From Sphingomonas psychrotolerans (GTDB lineage: Bacteria; Pseudomonadota; Alphaproteobacteria; Sphingomonadales; Sphingomonadaceae), in assembly GCF_002796605.1 (NCBI RefSeq), contig NZ_CP024923.1, forward strand, positions 4,347,501-4,411,500: DNA of 64,000 bases, read 5' to 3'. Of the stretch, positions 7,711 to 16,352 are shown piece after piece. Positions within the stretch are counted from its first letter, which is position 1. Every line of letters starts with the position of its first letter. A program made the translations under genes and the position numbers. The notes under the pieces were generated by a model that had not been told where the DNA came from, did not search any database, and worked only from the letters and a program-made list of their open reading frames with translations.

Positions 7711-8112
7711 ATGATGCGCCTTGTCTTGCCCGCTTTGCTGTTGCTTGGCGCCTGCACTACCACCGCCGCCACGGAACAGTCCGACGCGCGCGACCACGCG
7801 CGGCTCGAAAAGGCGCTGGCCGGGCTCAGCGCGGGAGAACCGCTGCGCTGCATCCGCCGCGACCAGTTCAACGAGATCCGCACTTTCGAGGGCACGATCC
7901 TCTATGTCGCGGGGCGCGGGCGCATTTGGCGCAACGATGTGACGGGCAATTGTCCCGGGCTGCGCCGCGGCGATATCGTGGTCTCGAAGACTTTCGGAAG
8001 CCAATATTGCGACGGTGACATCATCGAGACCCGGGCCGCGACCGGCGGGTTCCTCTCGGGAAGCTGCTCGCTGAGCAAGTTCACGCCCTACACGCGCGAC
8101 GAAGGGAGATAA
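7711..8112 (+). CDS. DUF6491-like small lipoprotein, copy 1
   Basis: This 133-residue protein has a lipoprotein signal (LLLLGACTT, Cys near residue 15). The mature domain has a conserved Cys pattern: LRCIRRDQFNEIRTF, IWRNDVTGNCPGLRRGD, GSQYCDGDII and SGSCSLSKFTPY. The pattern resembles the DUF6491 family of alphaproteobacterial periplasmic proteins of unknown function; this is recollection, not a search result. The start at 7711 follows a TGAGGAG ribosome site with good spacing. The next gene begins one base after this stop and encodes a clear paralogue with the same R-x-WRND-x2-GNCP core, so this is a tandem duplication. Confidence 0.75.
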   Translation: MMRLVLPALLLLGACTTTAATEQSDARDHARLEKALAGLSAGEPLRCIRRDQFNEIRTFEGTILYVAGRGRIWRNDVTGNCPGLRRGDIVVSKTFGSQYCDGDIIETRAATGGFLSGSCSLSKFTPYTRDEGR

Positions 8113-8113
8113 T

Positions 8114-8512
8114 ATGCGACAGGTCTTGATGCTGGGAGCGCTCGCGCTGGCGGGCTGCACGAGCAGCGCGGAACTGCAGACGTCGCGCGAGGCCGAGGCG
8201 CAGCGCGACCTGGGCGAGGCGCTGAAGGGGCGCGTCGCCGGCAAGCCGCAAAACTGCCTGTCTTCATCGCAGAGCACGAACGGGCCGCAGATCATCGACG
8301 CGCACACGATCCTGTACCGCGACGGCAGGCGGGTGTGGCGCAACGATCTGGCGGGCAATTGTCCGTCGCTCGATCCTGACGACATCCTCGTCGTCGAGCT
8401 GCACGGGTCGCAGATCTGCAAGAACGACATGTTCCGGCCAGTCGATCGGGGAAGCCAGATACCGGGCGCATATTGCCGGTTCGGGCAGTTCACGCCTTAT
8501 GTGAAGGAGTGA
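8114..8512 (+). CDS. DUF6491-like small lipoprotein, copy 2
   Basis: This 132-residue lipoprotein (LALAGCTSS, Cys near residue 15) is paralogous to the preceding gene. It shares the VWRNDLAGNCPSLDPDD core, the GSQICKNDM segment and the C-terminal YCRFGQFTPY. Equivalent Cys residues occur at similar spacing, suggesting the same disulfide-stabilised fold. The start lies one base after the upstream stop, with GGGAG as ribosome site, so the two are made from one transcript. Divergence between copies is substantial, so the duplication is not recent. A hairpin at 8519-8548 ends the unit. The function is unknown. Confidence 0.75.
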   Translation: MRQVLMLGALALAGCTSSAELQTSREAEAQRDLGEALKGRVAGKPQNCLSSSQSTNGPQIIDAHTILYRDGRRVWRNDLAGNCPSLDPDDILVVELHGSQICKNDMFRPVDRGSQIPGAYCRFGQFTPYVKE

Positions 8513-8518
8513 TCTGAC

Positions 8519-8548
8519 AATCCTCCCCCGCTGAAGCGAGGGAGGATT
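8519..8548. terminator. Bidirectional hairpin terminator, AATCCTC family
   Basis: AATCCTCCC at 8519-8527 pairs with GGGAGGATT at 8540-8548. It sits between the convergent lipoprotein and hslU genes, where a two-way terminator is expected. The arms match the hairpin at 2462-2490 almost exactly. Confidence 0.65.
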
Positions 8549-8556
8549 ATTTCCGG

Positions 8557-9849
8557 TTACAGCACGTAGCGGCTGAGATCGGTGTTGCGGGCGATGGCGG
8601 CGAGCTGCTTGTCGACATAGGCGGCGTCGATGACGAGCGTGGTGCCTGCCCGGTCCTCGGCGTCGAAACTGACTTCCTCGAGCAATTTCTCCATCACCGT
8701 CTGGAGCCGGCGCGCACCGATATTCTCGAGTTCGCTGTTAACCTCTGCGGCGATTTTTGCGACCGCACGGATACCGTCTTCGGTGAAATCGATCTGGACG
8801 CCCTCGGTACCGAGCAGCGCCGCATATTGCTGGACGAGGCTCGCCTTGGTGTCCGAGAGGATGCTCACGAAATCCTCTTCAGTCAGTGCCTTCAGCTCGA
8901 CGCGGATCGGCAGGCGGCCCTGGAGTTCGGGGAGCAGATCCGACGGCTTGGCGACGTGGAACGCGCCCGAGGCGATGAAGAGGATGTGATCGGTCTTCAT
9001 CGGCCCGTATTTGGTCGCCACCGTGGTGCCCTCGATCAGCGGCAGCAAGTCGCGCTGGACGCCTTCGCGGCTGACCGATCCGCCGCGCACGTCCGAGACG
9101 GCGATCTTGTCGATCTCGTCAAGGAAGACGATGCCGTTGGCTTCGGCATCGGCGAGCGCCTGGCGGCTGACTTCATCCTGATCGAGGCGCTTGTCCGCCT
9201 CTTCCTCGACCAATTTGTCCCATGCCGCGCGGACATTGAGCTTGCGCCGCTTGAGTGGCGTGCCGGACAGGCCCTTCATCATCTCGCCGAGATTGATCAT
9301 CTGCGGGCCGGCGCCGGGGATATCGAACGGCATGGACGGGGCCTGCTCGACCTCGATCTCGATCTCGGTATTGTCGAGCACGCCATCGTGGAAGCGCTGT
9401 TTGAACGCCTCGCGCGTGGCGGTCGACGAATCCTTGCCGGTGAGCGCGTCGAGCAGACGGCCCATCGCGGCTTCCTCGGCCTTGTCCTTCACTGCGGCGC
9501 GGCGGCGTTCCTTTTCGAGCCTGATCGCTTCCTCGACGAGATCGCGGGCGATCTGCTCGACGTCGCGGCCGACATAGCCGACTTCAGTGAATTTGGTGGC
9601 TTCCACCTTCACGAAGGGCGCATCGGCGAGCTTGGCGAGGCGGCGGCTGATCTCGGTCTTGCCGCAGCCGGTGGGCCCGATCATCAGGATGTTCTTCGGC
9701 GTGACCTCGTCGCGGAGATCGGCCGAGAGCTGCTGGCGGCGCCAGCGGTTGCGCAGCGCGACGGCGACGGCCTTCTTGGCGTCGTGCTGGCCGATGATGT
9801 GCGCGTCGAGCGCGGCGACGATGGCTTTGGGAGTGAGGTTTTCGTTCAT
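8557..9849 (-). CDS. hslU: ATP-dependent protease ATPase subunit HslU
   Basis: This 430-residue AAA+ unfoldase forms a hexamer that recognises, unfolds and feeds substrates into the HslV peptidase in the cytoplasm. Walker A GPTGCGKT is at residues 58-65, Walker B is in [11 protein letters not shown], and sensor and C-terminal motifs ([31 protein letters not shown]) are intact. The intermediate (I) domain with [17 protein letters not shown] is present. The C-terminal tail ending RYVL is the part that docks into HslV. The length is normal. It follows hslV on the same strand after a 94-base gap that holds a REP-type repeat pair. Heat-shock regulation is usual for the family but no specific promoter was identified. 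Confidence 0.96.
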   Translation of the reverse strand: MNENLTPKAIVAALDAHIIGQHDAKKAVAVALRNRWRRQQLSADLRDEVTPKNILMIGPTGCGKTEISRRLAKLADAPFVKVEATKFTEVGYVGRDVEQIARDLVEEAIRLEKERRRAAVKDKAEEAAMGRLLDALTGKDSSTATREAFKQRFHDGVLDNTEIEIEVEQAPSMPFDIPGAGPQMINLGEMMKGLSGTPLKRRKLNVRAAWDKLVEEEADKRLDQDEVSRQALADAEANGIVFLDEIDKIAVSDVRGGSVSREGVQRDLLPLIEGTTVATKYGPMKTDHILFIASGAFHVAKPSDLLPELQGRLPIRVELKALTEEDFVSILSDTKASLVQQYAALLGTEGVQIDFTEDGIRAVAKIAAEVNSELENIGARRLQTVMEKLLEEVSFDAEDRAGTTLVIDAAYVDKQLAAIARNTDLSRYVL

Positions 9850-9860
9850 TGATCCATTCT

Positions 9861-9942
9861 CGTCATCCCGGCGGAAACCGGGATCGCGTGCGGCGAGCGA
9901 ACGCTTAACAACTGGGGGATCCCGGCTTTCGCCGGGAGGACG
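9861..9942. repeat. REPIN-like repeat pair between hslV and hslU
   Basis: A 25-base arm at 9861-9885 (CGTCATCCCGGCGGAAACCG, then GGATC) is matched by an inverted copy at 9918-9942 with three mismatches. Each arm contains its own short palindrome (CCCGG...CCGGG). This is the usual structure of paired REP elements. It may stabilise the hslV mRNA or lower hslU expression. Confidence 0.7.
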
Positions 9943-9943
9943 G

Positions 9944-10498
9944 CTAATTGGCGCTGTCGAGGCTCTCCACGGTCAGCCGGTCGTTGGTGTAGACGCAGAG
10001 TTCGCCGGCGATCTTCATCGCAGCCCGTGCGATCTTCTCGGGGTCGGTCTCGTAGTCGACCAGCGCACGGGCGGCGGCGAGGGCGAAATTGCCGCCGGAG
10101 CCGATCGCCGCAACGCCGGCCTCGGGCTCGAGCACGTCGCCATTGCCGGTGACCACCAGCGTGACGTCCTTGTCGGCGACGATCAGCATCGCCTCGAGGT
10201 TGCGGAGATATTTGTCGGTGCGCCAGTCCTTGGCGAGTTCGACCGCGGCGCGGAGGAGCTGGCCCTGGTGGCGCTCGAGCTTGGATTCGAGCCGCTCGAA
10301 CAAGGTAAAGGCGTCGGCGGTGGCGCCGGCGAAGCCCGCGATGACCTTGCCGTCACCCAAGGGGCGGACCTTTCTGGCGTTGGGCTTCATCACGGTATTG
10401 CCCGCCGAGACCTGCCCGTCGCCTGCGATGACCACCTTGCCCGATTTGCGCACGGAGAGGATTGTCGTGCCGTGCCACGCGTTGCTGTCTTTGCTCAT
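9944..10498 (-). CDS. hslV: ATP-dependent protease peptidase subunit HslV
   Basis: This 184-residue N-terminal nucleophile threonine protease forms the double-hexamer core of the HslUV proteasome-like complex. The catalytic Thr is in [11 protein letters not shown] (Thr11 of the precursor); removal of the first ten residues would expose it. [20 protein letters not shown] and the [16 protein letters not shown] block are characteristic. The start at 10498 (MSKDSNAW) is chosen for conserved propeptide length; no strong ribosome site is visible. The frame stays open upstream to 10609. It is the first gene of an hslV-hslU operon, divergent from the endonuclease-family gene 53 bases away. Confidence 0.95.
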   Translation of the reverse strand: MSKDSNAWHGTTILSVRKSGKVVIAGDGQVSAGNTVMKPNARKVRPLGDGKVIAGFAGATADAFTLFERLESKLERHQGQLLRAAVELAKDWRTDKYLRNLEAMLIVADKDVTLVVTGNGDVLEPEAGVAAIGSGGNFALAAARALVDYETDPEKIARAAMKIAGELCVYTNDRLTVESLDSAN

Positions 10499-10551
10499 AT
10501 GGCGGCGATATGGGGAGCCGTTTCGGCTGCGCAAAGGGTAAGGAGTTCGCG

Positions 10552-11388
10552 ATGCGTTTGATAGTGCGACTGGCATTGGCGATGCTGCTGTGCGCGGGTG
10601 CTCCCGCATGGGCGCAGGCGCCGCTCAAGGTGATGAGCTTCAACATCCGCTACGCCAACGACAAGGATGGCGTGAATGCGTGGGACAAACGCCGGGACGT
10701 CACGCTGGCAATGCTCGAAAAGGCCGCGCCGGATCTGTTCGGGACGCAGGAATTGCTGAAGGTGCAGGGCGATTATCTCGTCGAGAAGCTCAAGGGTTAT
10801 AAGTGGTTCGGGATCGATCGCCGCGGCGGGCATGACGACGAGCATATGGGGATCTTCTACCGGACCGACCGGCTCAAATTGGTCGAGTCGGGCCAGTTCT
10901 GGCTGTCGGACACGCCCGAGGTGGTGGGGAGCATCACCTGGGGGCACCCGCTGCCGCGGATGGTGACGTGGGGGCTGTTCGAGACGGTCAAGGGAAAGCG
11001 GCGTTTCTACGCCTTCAACACGCATCTGCCCTATCGCGCCGAGGACGAGGCGGTGCGTGCCAGGGGCGCGGCGCTGATCGCCAGAAGGGTCGAGGCCATG
11101 GCGGGCGACTTGCCGGTGGTGCTCACCGGCGACTTCAACACCGTTCCCGGCAGCGAGGCCTATCGCACGCTGAGCGCGCGGCTGCAGGATGCCTGGACGA
11201 GCGCGCCGAAACGCGAAGGGCCAGAGATGACCTTCCACAATTTCACGGGGACGGCGGACAAGAGGATCGACTGGATTTTCACGCGGGGTTTCGTGGCGAA
11301 GAAGGTGCGGACGATTACCGATCATCAAGGCGCGGTGCAGACTTCGGACCATTTTCCGGTGATGGCCGAGCTGGGTTGGGTGCGGTAA
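10552..11388 (+). CDS. Secreted endonuclease/exonuclease/phosphatase family protein
   Basis: This 278-residue protein has a signal peptide (cleavage after AWAQA, about residue 23) and a complete endonuclease/exonuclease/phosphatase fold. Motifs are [19 protein letters not shown] (metal-binding Glu), [34 protein letters not shown] and [10 protein letters not shown] (catalytic His). The motif set matches bacterial periplasmic members that act on phosphodiesters such as nucleic acids, sphingomyelin or phosphoinositides; the substrate cannot be fixed from sequence. AAGGAG lies just upstream of the ATG at 10552. It is followed 9 bases later by threonine synthase, probably without functional linkage. 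Confidence 0.87.
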   Translation: MRLIVRLALAMLLCAGAPAWAQAPLKVMSFNIRYANDKDGVNAWDKRRDVTLAMLEKAAPDLFGTQELLKVQGDYLVEKLKGYKWFGIDRRGGHDDEHMGIFYRTDRLKLVESGQFWLSDTPEVVGSITWGHPLPRMVTWGLFETVKGKRRFYAFNTHLPYRAEDEAVRARGAALIARRVEAMAGDLPVVLTGDFNTVPGSEAYRTLSARLQDAWTSAPKREGPEMTFHNFTGTADKRIDWIFTRGFVAKKVRTITDHQGAVQTSDHFPVMAELGWVR

Positions 11389-11397
11389 ACGCCCGAC

Positions 11398-12624
11398 ATG
11401 CTCCACGACGACAATCTCACCGCGGACCGGCCGACCTTCGTCAGCCATCTCGAATGCGCGATGACCGGTGAGCGCTATGCGGCGGATCGGCTGCACGGGC
11501 TATCGAGGGTTGGGCGGCCGCTGCTGGTGCGCTATGATCTGGAGGGCGTCCGCGGGGCGCTGACCAAGGACATGCTCGCCACGCGGCCAGCCGATCTGTG
11601 GAAATATCGCGAGTTGCTGCCGGTGCGGCATACCGCCAACATCGTCAGCCTCGGCGAGACCGCGACGCCGATCGTGCCGCTCCTCAGGGAGCCCGGTAAT
11701 GTCTGGGTCAAGGACGAGGGGCGGCTGCCGACGGGTTCGTTCAAGGCGCGCGGGCTGGTGATGGCGATCGCGATGGCGAAGGAATTGGGCGTCACCACGA
11801 TCGCGATGCCGACCAATGGCAATGCGGGGGCGGCGGCGGCGGCTTATGCTGCCCGGGCAGGGATCGACGCAGTGATCTTCTGTCCGGACGACACTCCCGA
11901 GATCAATGTGCGCGAGATCGCGGCGCAGGGTGCGCGGGTCTATCGAGTCAATGGCCTGATCGACGATTGCGGCAAGCTGGTCGGCGCGGGAAAGGAGACG
12001 CGCGGCTGGTTCGATCTGTCGACACTCAAGGAACCATATAGGATCGAGGGCAAGAAGACGATGGGGCTCGAGCTCGCCGAGCAATTGGGCTGGGCGCTGC
12101 CCGACGCGATCTTCTATCCCACCGGCGGCGGCACCGGGCTGATCGGGATGTGGAAGGCGTTTGACGAGATGGAGGCGCTCGGCTGGATTGGCAGCAAGCG
12201 CCCGCGGATGTACGCGGTGCAGGCCGAGGGCTGCGCGCCGATCGTGCGGGCGTTCGAGACGGGCGAGCGGCATGCGACGCGCTGGGAGGACGCACATACC
12301 GTCGCGGCGGGGATCCGGGTGCCGCAGGCAGTGGGCGATTTCCTGATCCTCGACGCAGTGCGCGCGAGCAGCGGCAAGGCGCTGGCGGTACCAGACGCGG
12401 CTCTGATGCAGGCGGTGGACGATGCCGGAAAGCGCGACGGGCTGCTGCTGTGTCCCGAGGGCGGGGCGACCCTGGCGGCATATCGCGAGGCGCTGGCGGC
12501 GGGGCTGGTCGATGCGGAGGAGAAGGCCGTACTGTTCAATTGCGCGACCGGGCTGAAATACCCGCTGGCGGACCAGTCGCGGTTTCTGGATCGGCACCAG
12601 GCGGTGGATTGGGATTCGCTTTAG
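11398..12624 (+). CDS. thrC: Threonine synthase (PLP-dependent)
   Basis: This 408-residue cytosolic enzyme converts O-phosphohomoserine to threonine. The PLP lysine is in GSFKARG (Lys116) and the PLP phosphate loop is GGGTG in IFYPTGGGTGLIG. TNGNAGAAAAAYAARAG is the substrate-binding Asn segment, and LLLCPEGGATLAAY closes the active site. The N-terminus SHLECAMTGERYAADRLHGLSRVGRPLLVRYDL fits the shorter class of threonine synthases that begins with a Cys-containing segment. Cysteate synthase or other fold II lyases are alternatives. The start at 11398 lies 9 bases after the upstream stop. A 29-bp inverted repeat pair follows the gene. Confidence 0.85.
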   Translation: MLHDDNLTADRPTFVSHLECAMTGERYAADRLHGLSRVGRPLLVRYDLEGVRGALTKDMLATRPADLWKYRELLPVRHTANIVSLGETATPIVPLLREPGNVWVKDEGRLPTGSFKARGLVMAIAMAKELGVTTIAMPTNGNAGAAAAAYAARAGIDAVIFCPDDTPEINVREIAAQGARVYRVNGLIDDCGKLVGAGKETRGWFDLSTLKEPYRIEGKKTMGLELAEQLGWALPDAIFYPTGGGTGLIGMWKAFDEMEALGWIGSKRPRMYAVQAEGCAPIVRAFETGERHATRWEDAHTVAAGIRVPQAVGDFLILDAVRASSGKALAVPDAALMQAVDDAGKRDGLLLCPEGGATLAAYREALAAGLVDAEEKAVLFNCATGLKYPLADQSRFLDRHQAVDWDSL

Positions 12625-12630
12625 CTGGTC

Positions 12631-12735
12631 GTCACCCCGGCCTTGTGCCGGGGTCCACCGTGCCGCACTGGCAGTCTTTGCATCTGGAGTGCGTGGTTCT
12701 CCTCCTGGTGGACCCCGGCACAAGGCCGGGGTGAC
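12631..12735. repeat. REPIN: perfect 29-bp inverted repeat pair
   Basis: The arm at 12631-12659 (begins GTCACCCCGGCCTTGTGCCG) is repeated as an exact reverse complement at 12707-12735, with 47 bases between. Each arm is itself a palindrome, CCCCGGC...GCCGGGG. It lies between convergent genes (thrC and a carboxylesterase) and could form strong hairpins in both transcripts. This is the REP-doublet structure mobilised in other bacteria by RAYT transposases; no RAYT is in this window. Confidence 0.85.
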
Positions 12736-12743
12736 GGTGAGGG

Positions 12744-13394
12744 TTAGCCCAATACCTTCTTCACGAACTTCGCGCCCAGCTGGATGCCGACCGGATCGAC
12801 GCCGTGGCCAAGGCCCCGTGTGACATGCCCCTCCAGCGGAAAGGCGAGGCGTTCGAGCTCGGCATAAGCGTGGTGGTAGGCGCTGAGCGGGACGATGGTG
12901 TCGGCATCGCCATGGATCAGCAGCACCGGTGGTTTGCTGCGGACCTCTCCCGGATCGAGCGACGGACCGGCGATCATTCCCGAATAGCCGAGAATGCCGG
13001 CAAGCGCGCGCTCGCGGCGCACGCCGACATGGAGCGCCATCATCGTGCCTTGGCTGAAGCCGACCAGCATCAGCCGGTCCTCGCTCAGTCCGTGCTCTGC
13101 GAGCAGGCCATCGAGATACGCGTCGAGCACCGGCGCGGCATGGCGAGCACCCGCGGCGAGCGCGGGGCGGGCGAGGTCGTGTAGCGCCCACCATTGATAG
13201 CCGCCGGGCGCGCCGGGGCAGCGTTCGGGCGCGTTGGGCGCGACGAACAATGCGTCGGGGAGCAACTCGCGCCACATCGGCGCGAGCGAGACCAGATCGG
13301 CGCCGTTCGAGCCATAGCCGTGGAGCAGCACGACGAGCTGCTTCGCGGCGCCGCCGGACAGGGGCGCGAGGCTGGGGCCGGTGAGTTGCTGCAT
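12744..13394 (-). CDS. Carboxylesterase/lysophospholipase (YpfH-like)
   Basis: This 216-residue single-domain alpha/beta hydrolase of the phospholipase/carboxylesterase family has LLHGYGSNG at 23-31 as oxyanion loop, GFSQG at 112-116 (Ser114) as nucleophile elbow, HGDADTIVP with the catalytic Asp, and GLGHGVDPVG with the catalytic His. The length is typical. No signal peptide is present, so it is cytosolic and acts on short acyl esters or lysophospholipids. It starts 10 bases after the Mth938-type gene and is probably the last gene of the yajC-secD-secF transcript. The stop lies 9 bases inside the downstream repeat pair. Confidence 0.88.
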   Translation of the reverse strand: MQQLTGPSLAPLSGGAAKQLVVLLHGYGSNGADLVSLAPMWRELLPDALFVAPNAPERCPGAPGGYQWWALHDLARPALAAGARHAAPVLDAYLDGLLAEHGLSEDRLMLVGFSQGTMMALHVGVRRERALAGILGYSGMIAGPSLDPGEVRSKPPVLLIHGDADTIVPLSAYHHAYAELERLAFPLEGHVTRGLGHGVDPVGIQLGAKFVKKVLG

Positions 13395-13404
13395 AGAGGA
13401 GTCC

Positions 13405-13776
13405 TCAGCCTAGCGGGTAGAGCGCGGCGGCGACCCAGCGCAGCTCAGCGCGGAGCACGCCCCAGGCGCGTGCGGCGGCGCGGCTGTCCATCGGCTCCAC
13501 GCCGATGCCGCGCGCGCCGAACGCCCTCACGAAGGCCGCGGGCGGACGGACCAGCGTCTCGCCGGTGCCGAGCAGGAGGAATTCGGGCTGCGGATCGAGC
13601 GCGAGAAGCGGCGCGAGATCGGCCTCGGTCAGCACGGCGAGCGGCGGGGGCGCCCAGCCGTCGGCGCGCCGGGGCGTGATGAGCAGTCCTTCATAGACGC
13701 CGTCATCCACCCGGAAGCCGCCGCCCGAAAAGCCGGAGATCACCGGCCCTTCGGCGCTGCGGCGTTCCATTTTCAT
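13405..13776 (-). CDS. Mth938-like (DUF498) domain protein
   Basis: This 123-residue protein has the Mth938/NDUFAF3 fold signature: ISGFSGGGFRVDDGVYEGLLITP, FLLLGTGETLVRPP and GIGVEPMDSRAAARAWGVL. The eukaryotic relative NDUFAF3 is a complex I assembly factor; in bacteria the family usually sits directly downstream of secDF and its role is unknown. Here it starts 7 bases after the secF stop, reproducing the common alphaproteobacterial order. It is small, soluble and has no signal peptide. A second ATG at 13770 is an alternative start. Confidence 0.85.
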   Translation of the reverse strand: MKMERRSAEGPVISGFSGGGFRVDDGVYEGLLITPRRADGWAPPPLAVLTEADLAPLLALDPQPEFLLLGTGETLVRPPAAFVRAFGARGIGVEPMDSRAAARAWGVLRAELRWVAAALYPLG

Positions 13777-13783
13777 CCCGGCG

Positions 13784-14743
13784 TTACGGCAATTCGCGCG
13801 AAGTCACGCGCTCGGCGTCGCCGGCCGCCTTCTGGACGAAGCTGTCTGGCTTGAGCCGCAGCCACAGCAGGATCGCCGCCGATACATAGACCGACGAGAA
13901 GGTGCCGATGACGATGCCGAGCAGCATCGACGCGGTGAAGCCGAAGATCACTTCGGGCCCGAGTACGAGCAGGATGGTGAGCACGATCCCGATCGACAGG
14001 CTGGTGACGACGGTGCGCGACAGTGTCTCGTTGATCGAGAGGTTGAGCAGCGGCACCATCTCCATCTTGCGGTATTTGCGCATATTCTCGCGGATACGAT
14101 CGTAGACCACGATCGTGTCGTTGAGCGAATAACCGATGATCGTCAGGATCGCCGCGACGACGTTCAGATCGAATTCGAGCTGGGTCACCGCGAAGAAGCC
14201 GAGCGTCAGCGCGACGTCGTGGAACAAGGCGAACAGCGCGCCGACGCCGAACTGCCATTCGAAGCTGAACCAGATGTAGAGCGCGATCCCGACCATCGCG
14301 ACGCCGAGCGCCCAGGCGCCGGTGCGGAACAATTCGTTCGAGACTTTGCTCGAGACGCTCTCCACGCCGGTGACGCGCGCGCCGGGGAAGCCCTTCTCGA
14401 TCGTGGTGCGCATCTTGGTTGCCGCCGCCTCGGCCGCGGTGTCGCCACCGTCGGGAAGCTCGGTGCGGATGCCGATTTCCTGCGCACTGCCAAACTCCTG
14501 GATGGTGACATCCTCGAAGCCTAGCGACGCCATTTTGGAGCGGATCTCGTCGATCGGCACCGCGCGGTCGAAATGGACCCGGACGGTCTGGCCGCCGACG
14601 AAGTCGATGCCGAGGTTGAAGCCGCGCACCGCGCACAGCGCGATCGACGCGACGATCAACAGGATCGACAGCACCATCGCGACGTTCCGATATTTCAGGA
14701 ACGGTATGTTGGTGTTGTCGGGGACGAGCTTGAGCGGGAACAT
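13784..14743 (-). CDS. secF: Protein translocase subunit SecF
   Basis: This 319-residue inner-membrane protein partners SecD and uses the proton gradient to help preprotein release and periplasmic pulling at SecYEG. The first transmembrane segment (about 18-36) is followed by GFNLGIDFVGGQTVRV, the SecF signature, and a periplasmic domain. A bundle of five helices includes GVGALFALFHDVALTLGFF and the motif IGYSLNDTIVVYDRIREN. The length is normal. It begins 10 bases after the secD stop within the yajC-secD-secF-Mth938-esterase operon. Confidence 0.96.
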   Translation of the reverse strand: MFPLKLVPDNTNIPFLKYRNVAMVLSILLIVASIALCAVRGFNLGIDFVGGQTVRVHFDRAVPIDEIRSKMASLGFEDVTIQEFGSAQEIGIRTELPDGGDTAAEAAATKMRTTIEKGFPGARVTGVESVSSKVSNELFRTGAWALGVAMVGIALYIWFSFEWQFGVGALFALFHDVALTLGFFAVTQLEFDLNVVAAILTIIGYSLNDTIVVYDRIRENMRKYRKMEMVPLLNLSINETLSRTVVTSLSIGIVLTILLVLGPEVIFGFTASMLLGIVIGTFSSVYVSAAILLWLRLKPDSFVQKAAGDAERVTSRELP

Positions 14744-14753
14744 GCTTTCGGCC

Positions 14754-16352
14754 TCAGATCTGGATGGTCTTGGGGCGATTGCGCTTCAGCCAGTCCGCGA
14801 CGAGCAGACGAGTGAAGGTGACGCCGGTGAAGACCGAAGTGACGATACCGATCGCGAGCACGACCGCGAAGCCGCGGATCGGACCGGAGCCGATCGCGAA
14901 CATGATGACCGCCGAGATCACGTTGGTGATGTTGGCGTCGAAGATCGCGCGCGACGCTTCCTTGTAGCCGAACTCGACCGAGGCAAGCGCATTGCGATTG
15001 CGGACGCGCTGCTCCTCGCGGATACGCTCGTTGATCAGCACGTTGGCGTCGACCGCGGCGCCGATCGTCAGCACGAAGCCGGCGATGCCGGGCAAGGTCA
15101 GCGTGGCGTTGAAGATCGCCATGATGCCGAGGATCATGAACGCGTTCACCACCAGCGCGAGCGTCGTATAGACGCCGAACCGGGCATAGGTGATCAGCAT
15201 GAAGAAGATCAGCGCCAGAGTGCCGACCACGCCGGCGAGCACGCCCTTGCTGATCGAATCCTTGCCGAGCTCTGCCGAGATGGTGCGCTCCTCGACCACC
15301 TTGAGCGTGACCGGCAGCTTGCCCGAGCGCAAGGCGACCGCGAGCTGGTTGGCGCTCTCGACGGTGAAGCCGCCATTGATCCGCGCAGCGCCGCCGAGGA
15401 TCGGCTCGTTGATGTTCGGTGCGGAGATCACGTTGTTGTCGACGATGATCGCGAACGGCTTGCCGGAATTTTCCTGTGTCACCTTGGCGAAGCGGCGCGA
15501 GCCGACGCCGTCGAGCTGGATCGCGACGCCGGGGGTGCCGTCTTGCGGGTCATAGTCCTGCCGCGCGTCGACCAGCATGTCGCCGGTGATCATCGCGTTG
15601 CGGAATACGGCGATCTGGCCGCCGCCTTCCTGATAGGAGAGGACCTGGCTGCCCGCGGGCACGTTTCCGGACTGGATCTGCTGCGGCGTGACGCTGGTGT
15701 CGACCAGCTTGAACTCGAGCTTGGCGGTCTTGCCGATCAGCTCCTTGAGCGCCTGCGGATCCTTGAGCCCCGGCACTTCGACCACGATGCGGTTCTTGCC
15801 CTGGCGGACCACGTTGGGCTCGCGGGTGCCGAACTCGTTGATGCGGCGCGAGACGACTTCGCGCGCGTCGTTCATCGCGGTGTCGATGGCTTCCTCGAGG
15901 CCCGCCTGGGTGGGCTTGAGCACGAAGCGGCTCGAATCGACCACCGAAATGTCCCAGACGCGCTGGCCGGTGAGGCCGGCACCGCTACCGGTGACTTCGA
16001 GCAGCCGCTCGCGCGCGGCATCGACCTTGGCGGGATCGCGGACCATGAAGGTCAGCTGGCCGTTCTGGACCGATATGTCGCCGATCTCGACGCGCGGATC
16101 GCGGCGCATCACCGACCGGACCGATTCGCGCATCGCGTCGAGCCGCGACGCCGCGACGTCCTTGGTGTCCGCTTCGAGCTGCAGATAGGAGCCGCCGGCG
16201 AGATCGAGGCCTAGGCTCACCGTCGGCTGGGGAACCCAGCTCGGCCAGGTCCGGCGAACATTGTCGGGAATGAAGCTGGGGATCGACAGTGCGATGCACA
16301 CGACGATCGTGACGATGACCGCCCAGACTTTCCAGCGGGGAAAATCGAGCAT
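14754..16352 (-). CDS. secD: Protein translocase subunit SecD
   Basis: This 532-residue membrane protein has an N-terminal transmembrane helix (about 8-27), a signature SLGLDLAGGSYLQLEAD, a large periplasmic P1 domain, and a C-terminal bundle. The bundle has LPGIAGFVLTIGAAVDANVLINERIREE, the conserved D-A/G-N-V-L-I proton-pathway segment. With SecF it forms the accessory complex of SecYEG. The ATG at 16352 overlaps the yajC TGA by one base (TGATG), showing coupling. The length and motif order are normal for alphaproteobacteria. Confidence 0.97.
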   Translation of the reverse strand: MLDFPRWKVWAVIVTIVVCIALSIPSFIPDNVRRTWPSWVPQPTVSLGLDLAGGSYLQLEADTKDVAASRLDAMRESVRSVMRRDPRVEIGDISVQNGQLTFMVRDPAKVDAARERLLEVTGSGAGLTGQRVWDISVVDSSRFVLKPTQAGLEEAIDTAMNDAREVVSRRINEFGTREPNVVRQGKNRIVVEVPGLKDPQALKELIGKTAKLEFKLVDTSVTPQQIQSGNVPAGSQVLSYQEGGGQIAVFRNAMITGDMLVDARQDYDPQDGTPGVAIQLDGVGSRRFAKVTQENSGKPFAIIVDNNVISAPNINEPILGGAARINGGFTVESANQLAVALRSGKLPVTLKVVEERTISAELGKDSISKGVLAGVVGTLALIFFMLITYARFGVYTTLALVVNAFMILGIMAIFNATLTLPGIAGFVLTIGAAVDANVLINERIREEQRVRNRNALASVEFGYKEASRAIFDANITNVISAVIMFAIGSGPIRGFAVVLAIGIVTSVFTGVTFTRLLVADWLKRNRPKTIQI

